Of a stretch of 64,000 bases of DNA, positions 1 through 12,460 are shown piece after piece. Both the position numbers and the translations under genes were made by a program. Source of the DNA: Cephalopachus bancanus (lineage: Eukaryota > Chordata > Mammalia > Primates > Tarsiidae); assembly GCA_027257055.1 (NCBI GenBank), contig JAPVLO010000044.1:1550001-1614000 (forward strand). The letters are read 5' to 3'. Each line of letters begins with the position of its first letter. The first letter of the stretch is position 1. The notes beneath the pieces are model-generated. The model saw nothing but the letters and a program-made list of their open reading frames with translations, had not been told where the DNA came from and made no database searches.

Positions 1-40
1 TCTCTGCTTTTCTTAATATCCTCAACTTTTCATAACTGTT

Positions 41-100
41 CCCGCCTCCATTCTTTTGTTCACACTGTTTCCTGCCTCCATTCTTTTGTTCACACTGTTT
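41..100. repeat. 30-bp tandem duplication (2 copies)
   Basis: Two adjacent 30-bp units (41-70 and 71-100) differ at a single base near their start (CCCG versus CCTG). This is a direct observation. It is a simple local duplication, recent enough to remain almost identical; no function is implied. Confidence 0.9.
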
Positions 101-144
101 CTGAGCCTTGCCTTCAAAATGACTTTATTTTCATATCCACTGAC

Positions 145-375
145 AATGATGGTGCATTGCATGCTGGATATGTGCCAAGTACTGTTCTGGTCACTGTGCA
201 TATGGTATGCTACCTTACCTTTATAATCCTTAAGGAAGATAAGTATTTCCATCCCTCCTATACCAAAGAAGAAATAGAGGCTCAGAATAGAGCGGATACT
301 GAGGTATCTTCCCAAATACTGCCCCCTTTTCAGCATCAAGGCACTCATTCTCCTTCTGCTGAGAGTGCTGACTGC
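145..375 (-). repeat. MIR SINE, minus orientation
   Basis: The stretch follows the reverse-complement MIR order: 'ATGTGCCAAGTACTGTTCT', then a 'AATCC..AAGGAAGATAAGTA' region, then 'GAAATAGAGGCTCAGAATAG'. This is an ancient tRNA-derived SINE, strongly diverged. Boundaries are approximate. Confidence 0.6.
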
Positions 376-679
376 CAATAGCTTACACTTTCATCCCTTC
401 CAGGAATTGGAAGGGAACTGCTTTCCTCTCCTGGGCTTAGCCAGAATCCTCTGAAATATTGGTGTTGGGATATAAAGGTTTGGCCCCCTTGCCTAATTCA
501 GAACATTTCTGAAGTACCATCTCAGTATCATGGCTTCCCATGGATCAGCTAAGGTCTCTGGTATAACTTCATCAGGACTCAACTTCTTCTACCCAGTCCT
601 GCTCACTCACCTTTCAGAGACTTTGTTCCCAAGATCACCCCTGATAAAGCTTCCACAAACAACCCTTAGAGTCCCAGAG

Positions 680-800
680 TCATTTCCTAGGGAAACCAAT
701 TTGAGATGTAAATTTACTTTATTTGCACAAAATGGAAAACAAGTCAGTGGTGGATCTGGGATTTGAACACATCTCTAGCTATTTCCAAGGTTACCCTTTT
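680..800 (-). repeat. MIR fragment, minus orientation
   Basis: Weak match to the reverse MIR core and tRNA-related end: 'ATGGAAAACAAGTCAGTGG' followed by 'ATCTGGGATTTGAACAC'. Partial and diverged. Confidence 0.4.
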
Positions 801-3800
801 CTCTTTGCTGGTCTTTATCCCATCCAAAGCCCACTCAACTTTTTATTCTTAGACAGATGAGTTTTGATTGTTGCATATTTTTCTAAAAACAAGTGATCAT
901 CATTTTAGAAATTTGCAGATTTTACCAAAAAAATACAGAATTCCAACTTCCTTTGGAAAATCAGCATAGTTGGTTATATTGAGCCAACAGTGTCATAGAA
1001 GCACGCTGGCTGCTGGGGGATAGTGGTGGGTGTTTTAGACACTATGCAATTTGCTGCTGTCTGCACCCTCCCCAGGCCATCCCTGACACAGAGCCTGGGG
1101 ACAATTGCCATTGATCATGTTACTAGTCCGTTGTTTTCATTTAATGAATAGTTCTCTATGTCACTAACAACAACAACAAAAAAATAGAAACATAAAAGAT
1201 AAGCTGAGAAGAATAAATATTTCAAGAAAAAAAATGAGGGGAAGCTTTTGGGGAGGGGTGGATAATCTTGAGTCTACCTCTTCAGTGTGCAGCAGAATGG
1301 ATTAGTTACAAGAATACTGCATACAGTAGCCACTCTCCTATTTACCATGATCTTCCTGGCACCTGTGGAAATTAAAATTTGGGATCTTTGGTCTATGAAC
1401 AAGATCAAGGAATGATATTATTATTCAGGTGTTGTTTGTGGTCTAATAGAAATAGCCTCAAGATTCACAGTGAAGAAAAGAGAGGGATTTGAGCCTGTTT
1501 TTACCATAATATATCTCTAAGAACAAATTCTAAAACCTGCTCGATTGTAGACCCTTTTGTAAAATGAGTACTGCATTAGATAATCTCAAAGGTTCTGTCC
1601 AGGTATAAAATGCTATGATCCATGATTTGTATGCTTATTGCTCCATATGATTAGGTTTGCCTGAATAATAAACATATGAGGACACAGATTATACCAGATA
1701 TATTGCTTAAATGGAGTTCAAAGCTAGAATGTTGTTCGCAACCAGGAAAAGCTAATACAGACCACAGATGTCTGTATAACAAGGAGACCAACAAACAAAC
1801 AGATCAGTACTAGAAATAGTTGTAGCTGCATACGGCCTGAAAGAAAAGTAACCACAGTTCACAAATGGAAACTGTCGTAACAGTTCTGGGGGAAAAAAGT
1901 CAAAATGAGTTTCCCCCAGCAGTAGTTTCTCATGAACAGAAGAGCCCTTTGGACATCGTCTGGAGGGAATTGAAACTCACTACTCTTTAAAATCGATTCA
2001 TCAGGATGAGAGAAAGTCATAGCTTTCGACTTGAGCTCTCCCTCCCACCTCTGTGCCCCACTATTTCAGAAACATTTTTCACAAAAGAATGTCTGAGATA
2101 GATATGAATCATTCAGAAGTAGAATAAGCACAAATCCCTCTTTAATTCCTTGCAAATTTCTTGGTGTCACTGTTTTAAGTGGATGACTCCTGAATTATTT
2201 CTTCAACCCGACTGCCTTCTTGGTTTAGATTTATGCCATACTGCAGCCTTTATGGCATTTTCTTCAAAAACTCCAATCACCTGATGGCCTAAGTCTGTAG
2301 CTTCCCTGAAGCCCTGAGGATGTGGCAAGAGGTGCCATACTGTACCATAGTCTTTTTTGCCATCTTGCTGTCCCCTATCTCTTTGGGGTACCAGCACATT
2401 CTAGAAGTCCATGTGCCACCCATGTCCTTCTCGGGCATACATCTGAGAGGAGCCACTTGGACCCCTTGCTTTAACTGCCTCTCTTTTGAGAAACAGACCC
2501 TCCCAGTGATCTACCTAGAATTTCTGAGTTCTGTTGAATGAAAATGGCTCCATTCTGCTACACTTTAATATTTTTGTAAGTATTCCAAAGTACCTAACAC
2601 CCCAGGCAGAGCCCTGTGTACCTTTTCTGTTTGGCACTTGAATTTGATTCTAAGTCATATATTCTAGAATATTAAAGTTGAATGAAATTTTTAATGATTC
2701 TTTTGCTTAATTTTCAAATTCCAAACTAGAGAAACCGAGGCTCAACAAAAATTAAACTCCTCTAGAATTTCTAAATAAAAGTTAACAACTTCCACTGGTA
2801 ATCCACTAAAGAGATACCTCTTTATTCCACATGGAATACAGAACATATTTATATCCCAAGCCATAAATACTCGAATTTTGTATTACAACTATATGCAACA
2901 TTTCTCAAGTTAGTTTTGACCATACTTGATTTTTGCCCTACACTTTGATATTAGAGCGTGATGCCCACATAATGTGCACCCCACTGTATATAATAAGTGC
3001 TATAGGAGAACACCATGATGGGATGAACAATATACCTGGGGACCAGCAAGCACAAAACAAAAATGATTGATACACGGTGGAAAATTCCTGCAGCTTTAGG
3101 GTCATTGACATGCATGAATGGGTTGTGGAGCAGAGGTTTGTGTGGTGAGGGAGGTGGATAGCAGGCTGGCAAGATGGGAGAGGGTGCCATCTTGCATGGC
3201 ATCTAAGGATTTTAGAGTTTTGTCTTACTGGTGAACAGTCACCGAGGAGGTCTAGGGAGAGAGGAACTTGGTAAATTTTTACTTTTTACTTACACAGGAA
3301 GGTAGAAGACTACTTGCAGAGGGATAATATTAGAAATCAAGAAGACCCTTGCAGTGATCCATGTGGAACAAGCTGTAAGAGGATGCCTGGAGGGGGAAGA
3401 TGAGAAAATGGCTGGGGGCCTGTTTAGAGGATAGACTTGTCAGGATCTGAGCAGCAACTGGGCACGGCCAGTGATTAACAAAAACTAGGGCAGCTGAAAT
3501 ATCTTTGTTCAAAAAATCACATAGCTGGTAATAACCACTCAAATCATACTAGCTTGAGTAAATTTTTATCTTTAGACTGAAAATCCAAGTAATAATCCTT
3601 GCTTTCTGCTCCAAAAGCTATATTAAACCTTGGCCAAATTTAAGCACGAGTTAGTAGATGGTGCTTCTATTAATTCTTTAGTCCTCAACTTAATTGCACA
3701 TAAAATTTTCCAATGGTTTCAAAATCCAAGAGTCATTAAAGTCTAATCCTTTTAGAGAGTTAATTTTACTGCTATTTCTTCTTGTCCATGAGGCTGACCA

Positions 3801-4207
3801 TAGCTTTTGGATATATTGTAAGTCAGTAACAGTGTCACAAAAATACATAGAGAAATAGCTTGAGAGTAACAGTCAACAAATAACAATGTACTAGTTTCTG
3901 ATTTGGGTAAATACCAGTCATTGTTATTGACAAACTAAACAGAAGGTCAAGGTTGCAAATTCAAAGGCCTGCACAATCCAGTCCAATAGTAAATGAAGTA
4001 GAGAGGCTTAAGTATGCTCACACTCTGTGTATGTGTGGTAAAGGCTACAGGAAAATGAAGGAGCAATGTCCTGTCCAAAGGAGAAGCTCCTTCTCTTCTC
4101 TAGCCTTTTTGTTCCCATGCAAGAATGTTGCTCCAAGGTTACTAGACATTCTAAGATGTTTTTCTTTCAGGATAAGTGAAAACTTGATTAATTATTAAAA
4201 ATTCCAG
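801..4207. other. Non-coding stretch without recognised gene
   Basis: Apart from the MIR-like fragment near 1.55 kb, I see no repeat with clear ends and no credible gene. Open frames are short (83 codons or fewer). The minus-strand frame at 2203-2397 runs on the reverse strand of an open plus-strand frame and matches no family I recognise; an old processed pseudogene there cannot be excluded. Confidence 0.5.
1545..1630 (+). repeat. MIR/MIR3-like fragment
   Basis: Contains 'TTTTGTAAAATGAGTACTG', 'GATAATCTCAAAGGTTCTGTCC' in shortened form and 'ATGCTATGATCC', the order found in MIR3/MIR-type cores. Low-confidence ancient fragment. Confidence 0.4.
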
Positions 4208-4347
4208 GGTGCTGGTCTCAGTGGCTTAGCCTGTATTCCCAGCACTTTGGGAGGTCAAGGCGAATGTATTGCCTGAGCCCACGGGTTTGAGGCCAGCCTG
4301 GGCAACTTGGCGAGACCTCGTCTCTAAAAACAAAACAAAACAAAACA
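4208..4347 (+). mobile_element. Alu left-monomer (FLAM-like) element
   Basis: Begins with 'GGTCTCAGTGGCTTAGCCTG', continues through the left Alu arm ('CAGCACTTTGGGAGGTCAAG', 'GCAACTTGGCGAGACCTCG') and ends in a (CAAAA)n tail, with no right arm. Flanks 'AATTCCAGGG' and 'AATTCTGGG' may be a diverged target-site duplication. The 'AACTTGGCGAGACC' variant is shared by the other Alus of the window. Confidence 0.75.
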
Positions 4348-4414
4348 ATTCTGGGTCCAAACAAACTATGTCTTTGTACCTACTCAGCCCATGACCCACC
4401 AGTTTGTAGACCTT

Positions 4415-4570
4415 TGCTATTCAAATGGTGGTCCAGGGACCAGCAACATGAGCATCACGTCGAAACCTGCTAGAAGTGTAGAAGCCGAAGCTCCATGCTT
4501 AATTAGAATCTACATTTTTAACAAAGTGCATGATAATGGGTATCAACACTAAAGTTTGAAAAGCACTAAC
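4415..4570 (+). mobile_element. MER5A hAT-Charlie DNA transposon remnant
   Basis: Sequence order 'CAAATGGTGGTCCAGGGACC', 'CAGCAACATGAGCATCACG', 'CTGCTAGAAGTGTAGAAGC', 'AGTTTGAAAAGCACTAAC' follows MER5A, a short non-autonomous hAT element. Diverged about as expected for a pre-placental insertion. The right end corresponds to the terminal inverted repeat. Confidence 0.7.
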
Positions 4571-5027
4571 TTTAGCAACCTCCTGCAAAGAGCCTATATT
4601 CCATAGTTTCTATATCCAGAGCAGATATGCAGAAGGACACTTTTCTGTCACCAAAACAGAGCACAGATTGTTTTGAGGGGAAGAAGGAGGCAATATCCTT
4701 CGCCAATGGGGCCCCTCTGAATTGTCTCCACAGGGAGCCATGAGATGTCATCTGAAGTGCTCAGTGGGGTGGAATGGGGTAAGGTGATAGACATGATTTA
4801 TGAAGGGCCAGAACTAGACTGAGGCCAGTAAGCCACTTACCTCAGGTGCCAAATGTGAAGGGGTATCAAAATACTCAGTAATTAAGATCAATAATATTTT
4901 AATTAAATAATTTTAAAATCAAAATTAATGTAAAAAAAAAATCTCACAATGAACAAAACATCAGCATTTTTGAACTTCTCGTCCTAGTTCTGGCTTTGCT
5001 TCTGTTTATGCCAGATTGAATATTTCT

Positions 5028-5315
5028 CTTTTTTTTGAGTTGGAGTTTCACCCTATCATGCAGGCTGGAGTGCAGTGGCATGCTCATAGTCACCACAGCC
5101 TTGACTTACTGGACTCAGGTAATCCTTCCACCTCAGCCTTCCAAGTAGCTGGAACAACAGGTACACGCCACCATGCCTGGCTCATTGTTGTGATTTATTG
5201 TAGACAAGGTCTCACCAAGTTGCCCAGGCTGATCTCGAACCCCTGGGTTCAGGCAATTCTCTTGCCTCGACCTCCCAAAGAGCTTGGATTACAGGCTGCA
5301 CCACCATGTTTGGCC
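5028..5315 (-). mobile_element. Alu dimer, minus strand
   Basis: Full dimer in reverse orientation: T-rich tract, 'GAGTTGGAGTTTCACCC', middle region, then the GC-rich 5' end. An exact 16-bp target-site duplication (CAGATTGAATATTTCT) flanks it at 5012-5027 and 5316-5331. Apparent peptides across it are Alu translation, not a gene. Confidence 0.95.
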
Positions 5316-5331
5316 CAGATTGAATATTTCT

Positions 5332-5999
5332 AAATCCATTGTCTCTATTATTCACATTTTACCCCTGAAAAGCCACCGAGGAAGAAGTGTATATATAAAA
5401 GTAAATTCAAGAAAAGTGCTTTTCAAGTTAGAATAATATTTCTTTCCAACTCCAGGAAGAGTCAAGATTCTTCAGCCAAAGACTATAGGACAATAAGATA
5501 TATTTACTCCTATAGTCTCTGGCTTAAGGTTTCTGAATACCAAATCAAGAGCTGGAGCTACTATTAAGGAGTGAAACAATCCTTTATTCTTCTGCTTTGG
5601 TATTCAAGTAAGTTTAGGGGAGATGATTGGTTTGAAGTGGGGCCTTGGCAAGCCAGCTAAGATGAAAATAGCGGGGAAGCTGCTTCTGTGTGTCTATTTC
5701 ATACATAAACTTCCGTTTCAGGGCCAGAACCTGGAAGTGCCCCGGGGTACAGGAAAGAAGAAACTCAGTTGGGAATGAATGAATCACCATTAGGCGTGTT
5801 TCAGTTCCTGTCTGGGAGTACCAGCTGCAGATACCAAGAAAATACTAACTTTTCTTGCCCATTCTAAGCAGGCTGGAACCTAGAAGAAAGAGCTGCCCAG
5901 AACCACAACTCTGGGGAGGTAATTCCTCGATATTCCTATTGTCTGCACCATTCACACAGAGTGTCTTCTAGGTTCGTCAATTTTTAATTGGCTTCGTGA
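5332..5999. other. Unique-looking non-coding stretch
   Basis: No gene or repeat recognised. Composition is mixed, with a GC-richer patch around 5640-5760 that includes 'TGCCCCGGGGTACAGG'. Confidence 0.45.
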
Positions 6000-6170
6000 G
6001 GGAGTGGGTGAGATCTTGAGATGAAAGAGCTTTGGAGCAAAACAGATGTAGTATCAGAGCTTATCTCAGCTGTTACTAGCTAAGTGAATGTACTCAAGTG
6101 TTTGCATCATCCTAGGCCTCAATTTTCTCATCTTTGCAGGACTAGTATGAGATCATGCCTATGAAATCCT
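6000..6170 (+). repeat. MIR SINE fragment
   Basis: Follows the MIR core order: 'GAGCTTTGGAGCAAAACAG', 'GCTGTTACTAGCTAAGTG', 'GGCCTCAATTTTCTCATC'. Diverged, boundaries approximate. Confidence 0.55.
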
Positions 6171-6279
6171 TTAACATGTGACCTCGCAGGGAACCCGAAA
6201 CCTGAAAGAAAGCAGCAACTGTCCTTCCCAACCAACCTATAAGATTCCGAAAGATAGGGGCCCTCTATTTTATTCCTGG

Positions 6280-6480
6280 TAATTACCAGTAATTTATATT
6301 TGCGTAGTGCATTTAACGCTTCAAAGTGCTTTTCCTTAAAGCCATTATATTGCATTCTCCCAACATTTCAATAAGTTAGCAGGGCAAAAATTATTATTAT
6401 TGTATTTAAATGTAAAAACCATAGCAACTGGTAGAAGACAGGTCTTCTGACTGAGTTCAATATTTCCACTTCTTTGCCTT
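6280..6480 (-). repeat. MIR SINE fragment, minus
   Basis: Reverse MIR order is visible: 'ATTTGCGTAGTGCATTTAAC', 'CAAAGTGCTTTTCC', 'ATTCTCCCAACA', then the 'AAATTATTATTATTG' stretch. Weakly conserved copy. Confidence 0.45.
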
Positions 6481-6780
6481 TTCTGTTTTGCAAATAATAG
6501 GGACTCAATAAATATTTATTGAATATATAATTTTAGGAACCCAAATGAAAAATTTAAATTATAGATGTTCACATTCTATACAAGAAAAGTGTATTGTGCT
6601 GCATTTTTTCTGATAGCAGGTTACTAAGGTGCTCAAGGTGAAAGGATTTGTCTTTCTATATCTTAAAATCCATTGCATCAAGCAGTGAGCTAATACAGTG
6701 GAAACCAGGATTTATCTTCTGGTTGATTTATAAATGATCATCAATATATGGCTATTAGGTATTTGCATGTATTAAATCTG

Positions 6781-7096
6781 CAGTCCCCAACCTTTGTGGC
6801 ATCAGGGGCCAGTTTTGTGGAAGACATTTTTTCCATGGAATGGGGGGGATGGGCAGTCAAACCTCACTGCTAATGTTATTCTATACTTGCAGTCACTCAT
6901 GAGAGTCGGCAACCTAGATCTCTCACATGCACAGTTACGACAGGGTTCTCACTCCCTATTGTGAATATAATGCTGCCACTGATCTAACAGGAGGTTGACC
7001 TCTGTTTGCTGACCACTCATTTCCTGCTGTGTGGCCCAGTTCCTAACAGGCCACAGACTGGTACCGGTCCGAGACCCTGAGGGTTGGGGACCCTTG
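6781..7096 (+). mobile_element. MER1-type hAT-Charlie element, copy 1
   Basis: Starts 'CAGTCCCCAACCTTTGTGGC', contains 'GGCCAGTTTTGTGGAAGAC', and ends with 'AACAGGCCACAGACTGGTACC' (shortened) and 'GGGTTGGGGACCCTTG', the inverse of its start. These are the hallmarks of the non-autonomous MER1 family. A clean 8-bp target duplication is not evident here, unlike copy 2 at 8.25 kb. Confidence 0.85.
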
Positions 7097-8239
7097 CATT
7101 AGATGTTTGCTCCTGTTTTCATGAATGAAGTGAAATGAAGAATGGGCTTATTTTCATGACAGTTGTAGTTAAGTGTTAACACTCAACCCAGAACACATGG
7201 CTTTCCATAGCCACCACCACTGTAGTCCCTTTGGGGGAGGTTTGTCCTGAGTTAGCCAGGGTCACTTCCCTTCTGCCTGGGCAGTCAGAGCTTTGGGAGT
7301 TCATCTTTCACAAACACTTTAGAAATACTGAAGCCATTCTATGGGTCAGTGCTGAATTTAAGGAGCTACATATCAACTTGAATCAGACTGATTACAACTC
7401 CTCTGAACCTAATTGGCAAAACCTAACTGCATTCATGTTTTATTAAAAGCAACTTTCATTACACAGGCTGTGCTGTCAGAAAAATAAATTACATCTGCAA
7501 GTACTTAGGTATAAAATTTTGCAGATAACTTCCAGTCGTCAGTAATTTTATATTAGAAACCGTTTTTCCAATACATGCTAAAACTTTGTTCATCAGTATT
7601 AAACACGCTTTACCTACCACTCTTGGAATATTTATGGAACTTGCAATATACCCTTTTTTTTTCTTCTTTAGAGACTTAGTAAACTGTTTGCTGCCAACTT
7701 CAATTTTGGCAGCCTCCCTAGGCCCTTTGGAAACTATAGATTGGTTTGTGTTTTATATTTCACTGCTTACCACTTACCCCCTTAGAATACGTTCCAATCC
7801 ATTTTTTAAAAAATTAGTGTAGGTGTTGGCTGCAAAACAAATAGGTCCTACTTAAAAATACAATAAATGAACTCCTAGAACCTTGGGGATAGGGACAATT
7901 ATCAAGAAGACCTCTTTCATTCTTATTCCACTCCCACTGCATTCAAATACGATTTTGAATCCCAGCTATGGGGAGTTTTTATGATTATTCCTATAAGATT
8001 TCTCACAAATTCTGTTTTCCTCATTGAACCTCTCATTTGCAACACTGTTGTGGTGGTATGTTTGTTACCGCTACTATATTCCAAAATAGGTCTTTGTATT
8101 TCTTCAGAACACTTTGCAAGCAACAAACGTTGACTACTAGTAGTTTAAGAAAACAAAACTTTATTTTAAAATACTTTTAAATGTATAGAGTATGACAAGC
8201 ATACTCCAGAGAGTTATCATAAACTTATCACTTGGCATC
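7097..8239. other. Non-coding stretch, nothing recognised
   Basis: AT-rich sequence between two MER1 copies. No gene and no repeat with clear ends. Open frames of up to 78 codons lack recognisable domains. Confidence 0.45.
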
Positions 8240-8247
8240 CTCTAACA

Positions 8248-8506
8248 CAGTGGTTCCCAACTGTTTTGGCATCAGGGACCGGTTTTGTGGAAGACAATAT
8301 TTTCACAGATGGAGAAAGGAGTGGGGAGGACCATCAGGCATTAGATTCTCATAAGGAGTACCTAGATTCCTTGCATGGTCAGTTCACAATAGAGTTTGTG
8401 CTTCTATGAAAATCTAATGCCGCTGCTCACCTTCTGCTGTGCAGTTCGGCTCTTAACAGGCCACAGACTGGTACCGGACTGTGACATGGAGGTTGGCGAC
8501 CCCCTG
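8248..8506 (+). mobile_element. MER1-type hAT-Charlie element, copy 2
   Basis: Same family as the element at 6.8 kb: begins 'CAGTGGTTCCCAACTGTTTT', contains 'GGGACCGGTTTTGTGGAAG', ends 'GGAGGTTGGCGACCCCCTG'. Flanked by an imperfect 8-bp duplication, CTCTAACA (8240-8247) and CTCTAATG (8507-8514), the length expected for hAT transposons. Confidence 0.88.
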
Positions 8507-8524
8507 CTCTAATGTTAACATAGT

Positions 8525-10980
8525 ACATAACCAGAGTACATTGTCAAATATGAGAAATTAGCATCGATACAATACAGTTAGCCGATTCATAAGCTTCATT
8601 TGAATTCTCCAAGTTTTTTTCCTTCATGTCTTTTTGGGTTCCAAGATTCAGTTCAGGATACCACATTGCATTTGATTTTCATGTCTTCTTCATCTTCTCC
8701 AATCCGTGATAGCAACTTAGGCATTCCTTATCTTTTGTGACCTGGAAACTTTTTAAGAGTGCTGGCTAGCTGTTTTGCATAGTGGTCCCCAATTTGGAAC
8801 TGTGTGATCTTTTTCCATCATTACACTAGGGTTACAATGTACTGGGAAGAATGCCACAAAGATGAATGCTTTGTATCAGCAGGCATATTATTATCACTGA
8901 TGATGCTAACCTTGGTTACGTGGATCAGGCGGTGGCCTCTAGCTTTCTCCACTGTACAGTTACTATTTTTCTCTTTGCAGTTAATAAATATTTACTTAGG
9001 GGTGAGAGATATTTCAACACTGTGCAAACATCCTATTTTGCCTTACATTTTTGCCCACTAATTTTAACATCCATCAGTGTATCTTGCCTGCAGTAATTAT
9101 CACTGTGATGTTCCCATGGTGATTTTCTATTTTCTTTCTTGTATTCATTTATTGGAATTCTTCTGTAAGGAACAGTTGTCCTTTCTACCCTATCTCTTTA
9201 TTCATTCAGTTATTTATTTATTATTAGAGACGTAAAGATATTGTATTCTTTAGGTTATAGCAGTAATATCATTACTAATTTTGTTGATCAAAGTGTTTTC
9301 AATGCTTAGGTCAAAAGGGTTTCTGTGCCCTTTTGATATGTGCTTATTTCTTTTTTTAAAAAAGCACTTACTTTTTTAAAAGATTGAATTAACAAATAAT
9401 AATTGTATATATTTATGGGGTACAATTGGTGTTTTGCTATGTGTATACATTATAGGATGATTAAGTCAAACCAATTGACATATACACTAACTTTTCTAAT
9501 TTGTATTGAGAATATTTTAATCTACTCTTTTAGCAATTTTAAAATACATTGCTAACTATGGTCATCTTGGTGGGCAATAGACCAGTAACACTTTTTCTTC
9601 CTGTCTAACAACTTACTTTCTGGCACTGCGATATGTCCCTAACTCATCTTGAATTTTCCCTGCCCCAGCCTTGGCAATCAATCACTTTTCCAAGAAAACT
9701 TAGTTAGGGTTTATTCTAACTTTCTTCACTTCCTCATTTGTAATTTCTTCCTCTGATCATAAAACAACTTGTTTCTCATTACCTATAATATAATTACATA
9801 TTTGTCCATTTCGAGTATACATATAGTTTCAGAATTGCTAAGCCTTCCCCTGTGAAAAACAAATTTGCCGACTGAGTACAGTGTTTGTACACAGCTCCTT
9901 TTGCTTTAGCTTTATGGAATCTAGTCAGAATACTGTTTTTCAAGTTAGGTCAGCTCCATTCTTGTGTCCTTCAGTGTGATTATTATTCATTTGTGACAAA
10001 GTTTGATTCGTTTGTTATAGGCTACATTCTCTCTGGAGTTCTCTCCACATCCTATTTGACATTTTCAAAAATATGTATAAAGATTCATTCGTTGAGGTAT
10101 ACAGTTCTGTGGGTTTTGACAAATGTTTAGAATTGTGCATTTACCACTTATAGAACATTTCCATCACGCTCAAAATTCCCTCATTCTGTGCCTTCATATT
10201 TAATCTGTCTCCCCACTCCACCATTTCTGGCAATCTTTGTTTCTTTTAAACTTCTATAGTGTTGTCTTTTCCAAAATGCCATTAAATGAAATCATACTGT
10301 ATATAGTCTTTGGCGTCTAGTTTTTTTCTCTTAGCAAATGCATCTAAGATCCATATTGCTGTGTTACTCAAGAGTTTGTACCTTTTCATTGTTAAGTAAT
10401 ATTTCATGTAATGGAGTTATCACATTTTGTTTATCCATTTTTTAGTTGAAGGATACTGGGTTATTTTTTCTTATATGGAATATTTCAATGTCATATCTTA
10501 AAAACTCCTTGCCTAACCCAAGGTTACACAAATGTTCTTATGTGTTGTCTTCTAGCAGTTGGACAGCTTTAAGTTTTACATTTAGGTCTATAATTATCCA
10601 TTTTTAGTTAACTTTAGTATAAGGTATGAGGTATAGGTCAACGTTAATTATTATTCTCATTATTAGAATTAATAGTATTTCATATTTGAGAATTCAATTA
10701 TTCCAATGCTATTTGTTGAAAAGACCATTCTTTATTGGATTCCCTTGAAAACATGTCAAAAACCAGTCAACTCTATTTGAATCTATTTCCAGGCTCTCTA
10801 TTCTGTCTCAATAATCTGTGTGTCAATCCTTTCACATCCCCTTGATAACTAAAATTTTTCTACTAAGCCTTAAAATCAGGTAATGTGAGTCCTCTAAGTT
10901 TGCTCTCTATTCATAAAATGGTTTTGGTTATTCTAGTTCCTTTGACCCATTAAATTTTCTCATATAATAAGGTCCATTGT
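8525..10980 (-). mobile_element. Old L1 3' region(s), minus strand
   Basis: A long AT-rich stretch with text typical of reversed L1M 3' UTRs: 'TATATTTATGGGGTACAATT' near 9410, 'TTTTAGCAATTTTAAAATAC' near 9530, 'CACTCCACCATTTCTGG' near 10215, 'ATTAAATGAAATCATACTG' near 10280. Probably two or more overlapping ancient insertions with the MER1 copy just upstream. No intact ORF2. Confidence 0.6.
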
Positions 10981-11296
10981 AGGTGAGGTTGACTGTTTCA
11001 GGCTTGGTCAAGTGGCTGTGTAATGTCATCAATAATTCAGGTTCTACCTAACCTTCCTCTGAATTTTATTCCTTCTTCCCTAGGTTATCCCTTCTTCCCT
11101 AGGTTTGGCTATCACAGTTGTAAGCATCTCCTGTTTACATTTAAGGAAGGAAAAGAGGAGGCATGTGTTTTAAAATTCTTTTTTCCACATTGGGTAAAAT
11201 CTTTTATTCAAGATACTTCCCTTCCTTGGCCAGAAGAGGGTCACATGAACAACTCTAACTGCAGTGGTAGAAAACAATGAGACTGCACTGGCTTAC

Positions 11297-11483
11297 ATTG
11301 GTGCTTCTCAGTCAGGTGAGTTTTCTTCTCAGAGACATTTTTTATTGTCATTACTTAGGCTGATGCTACTGATATTTAGTAGAATCCTGGGATGCTTTCC
11401 AAAATTCTACAATGCACAGGACAGTCTTCCACAATCAAAAATTACCCAGTCCAGAGTAGTGCCAAAGTTGAGGAACTTCTGCT
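11297..11483 (+). mobile_element. MER20 hAT-Charlie element
   Basis: Order 'CATTGGTGCTTCTCAGTCAG', 'GAGACATTTTTTATTGTC', 'GATGCTACTGATATTTAGT', 'CTACAATGCACAGGACAGTC', 'GCCAAAGTTGAGGAACTTCTG' is that of MER20. Known knowledge: MER20 copies in placental mammals have been co-opted as regulatory elements in some tissues; nothing in this copy shows that directly. Confidence 0.8.
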
Positions 11484-11537
11484 AAGATTCATCATATCCA
11501 TTGCAAGTCTTCCCTAGGGTTGGGCACATTGACTTTC

Positions 11538-11824
11538 TTTTTTTTTTTTTTGAGTTGGAGTCTCACTCTGTCGCCCAGACTGGAGTGCAGTGGCCGCTCC
11601 CGACCACCGCAGCCTCGACCTGCTGGGCTCCAGCGATCCTTCCGCCTCAGCCTTCCAAGTAACCGGAATTACAGGCATGCGTTACCATGTCCGGCTGATT
11701 TTTTGATTTATTGTAGAGATGAGGTCTCGCTACCCAGGTGAGTCTTGAACCCGCGGGCTCAGGCAATCCACTCACCTCAGCCTCCCAAAGGCGCAGGATT
11801 ACAGGCTGAGCCACTGAGCCCAGC
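11538..11824 (-). mobile_element. Alu dimer, minus strand
   Basis: Reverse-orientation dimer with T-tract, 'GAGTTGGAGTCTCACTCTG', and a CpG-rich middle. Target-site duplication CACATTGACTTTC (11525-11537) and CACACTGACTTTC (11825-11837). It retains many CpGs and is probably fairly young for this lineage. Confidence 0.95.
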
Positions 11825-12154
11825 CACACTGACTTTCAAACAAACCAGGGAATCTGAGTCAAGAAGGGAGAATGGCAAACAAACAGTTAATCTATCTTGA
11901 ACAGTTGCCCATATTGGGCCAAAATTTTAGAGAGCGTGTGGGGATGGATATATATGTTTCAAAAAATTAAACTTTTGTCATCTGTCCCAATGTGGTCACC
12001 AATAAACGTAATGAAAGTACTAAAGAGCATAATGAAACTCTAACCCCGGCAGTGAAAGCCCTTAATGGTGAAGAATGTAAGGTGAAAAACTCAGTGCTGG
12101 AAGCCCAACAAGGGTCTTCCTTGGAGGAGAAAGAACCCAAGAAAAGCATGCAGG

Positions 12155-12446
12155 AATAACCCTGGCACTGTGGCTCAAGCTTGTAATCCCAGCACTTTGC
12201 GAGGCCAAGGCAAGAGTATTGCCTGAGCCCAGGAGTTCGAGACCAGACTGGGCAACTTGGCGAGACCTCTACAGTAAATCAAAAAATTAGCTGGGCATGG
12301 TAGTGCACGTCTATAGTTCCAGCTACTTTGAAGCCTGGGGTGGAAAGATCAACTGAGCCCAGAAGGTCGAGGCTGCGGTGGCTGTGAGAGTGCCATTGCT
12401 CTCCAGCTTAGGCAACAGTGAGACTCCAACTCAAAAAAAAAAAAAA
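12155..12446 (+). mobile_element. Alu dimer, plus strand
   Basis: Begins at 'AATAACCCTGGCACTGTGG' and ends '..GACTCCAACTC' plus A-tail. Exact 14-bp target-site duplication GAAAAGCATGCAGG at 12141-12154 and 12447-12460. The middle 'CAGTAAATCAAAAAATTAGC' is the lineage-type linker. Confidence 0.95.
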
Positions 12447-12460
12447 GAAAAGCATGCAGG

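Noticed and set aside
2203..2541. Overlapping open frames on both strands, possible processed pseudogene
   Set aside because: No family recognised, no poly-A tract or target duplication seen. Left as an unassigned region.
5016..5333. 105-codon plus-strand frame
   Set aside because: It is the translation of a reversed Alu; the same peptide pattern recurs at 11.5, 15.3, 17.0 and 60.5 kb.
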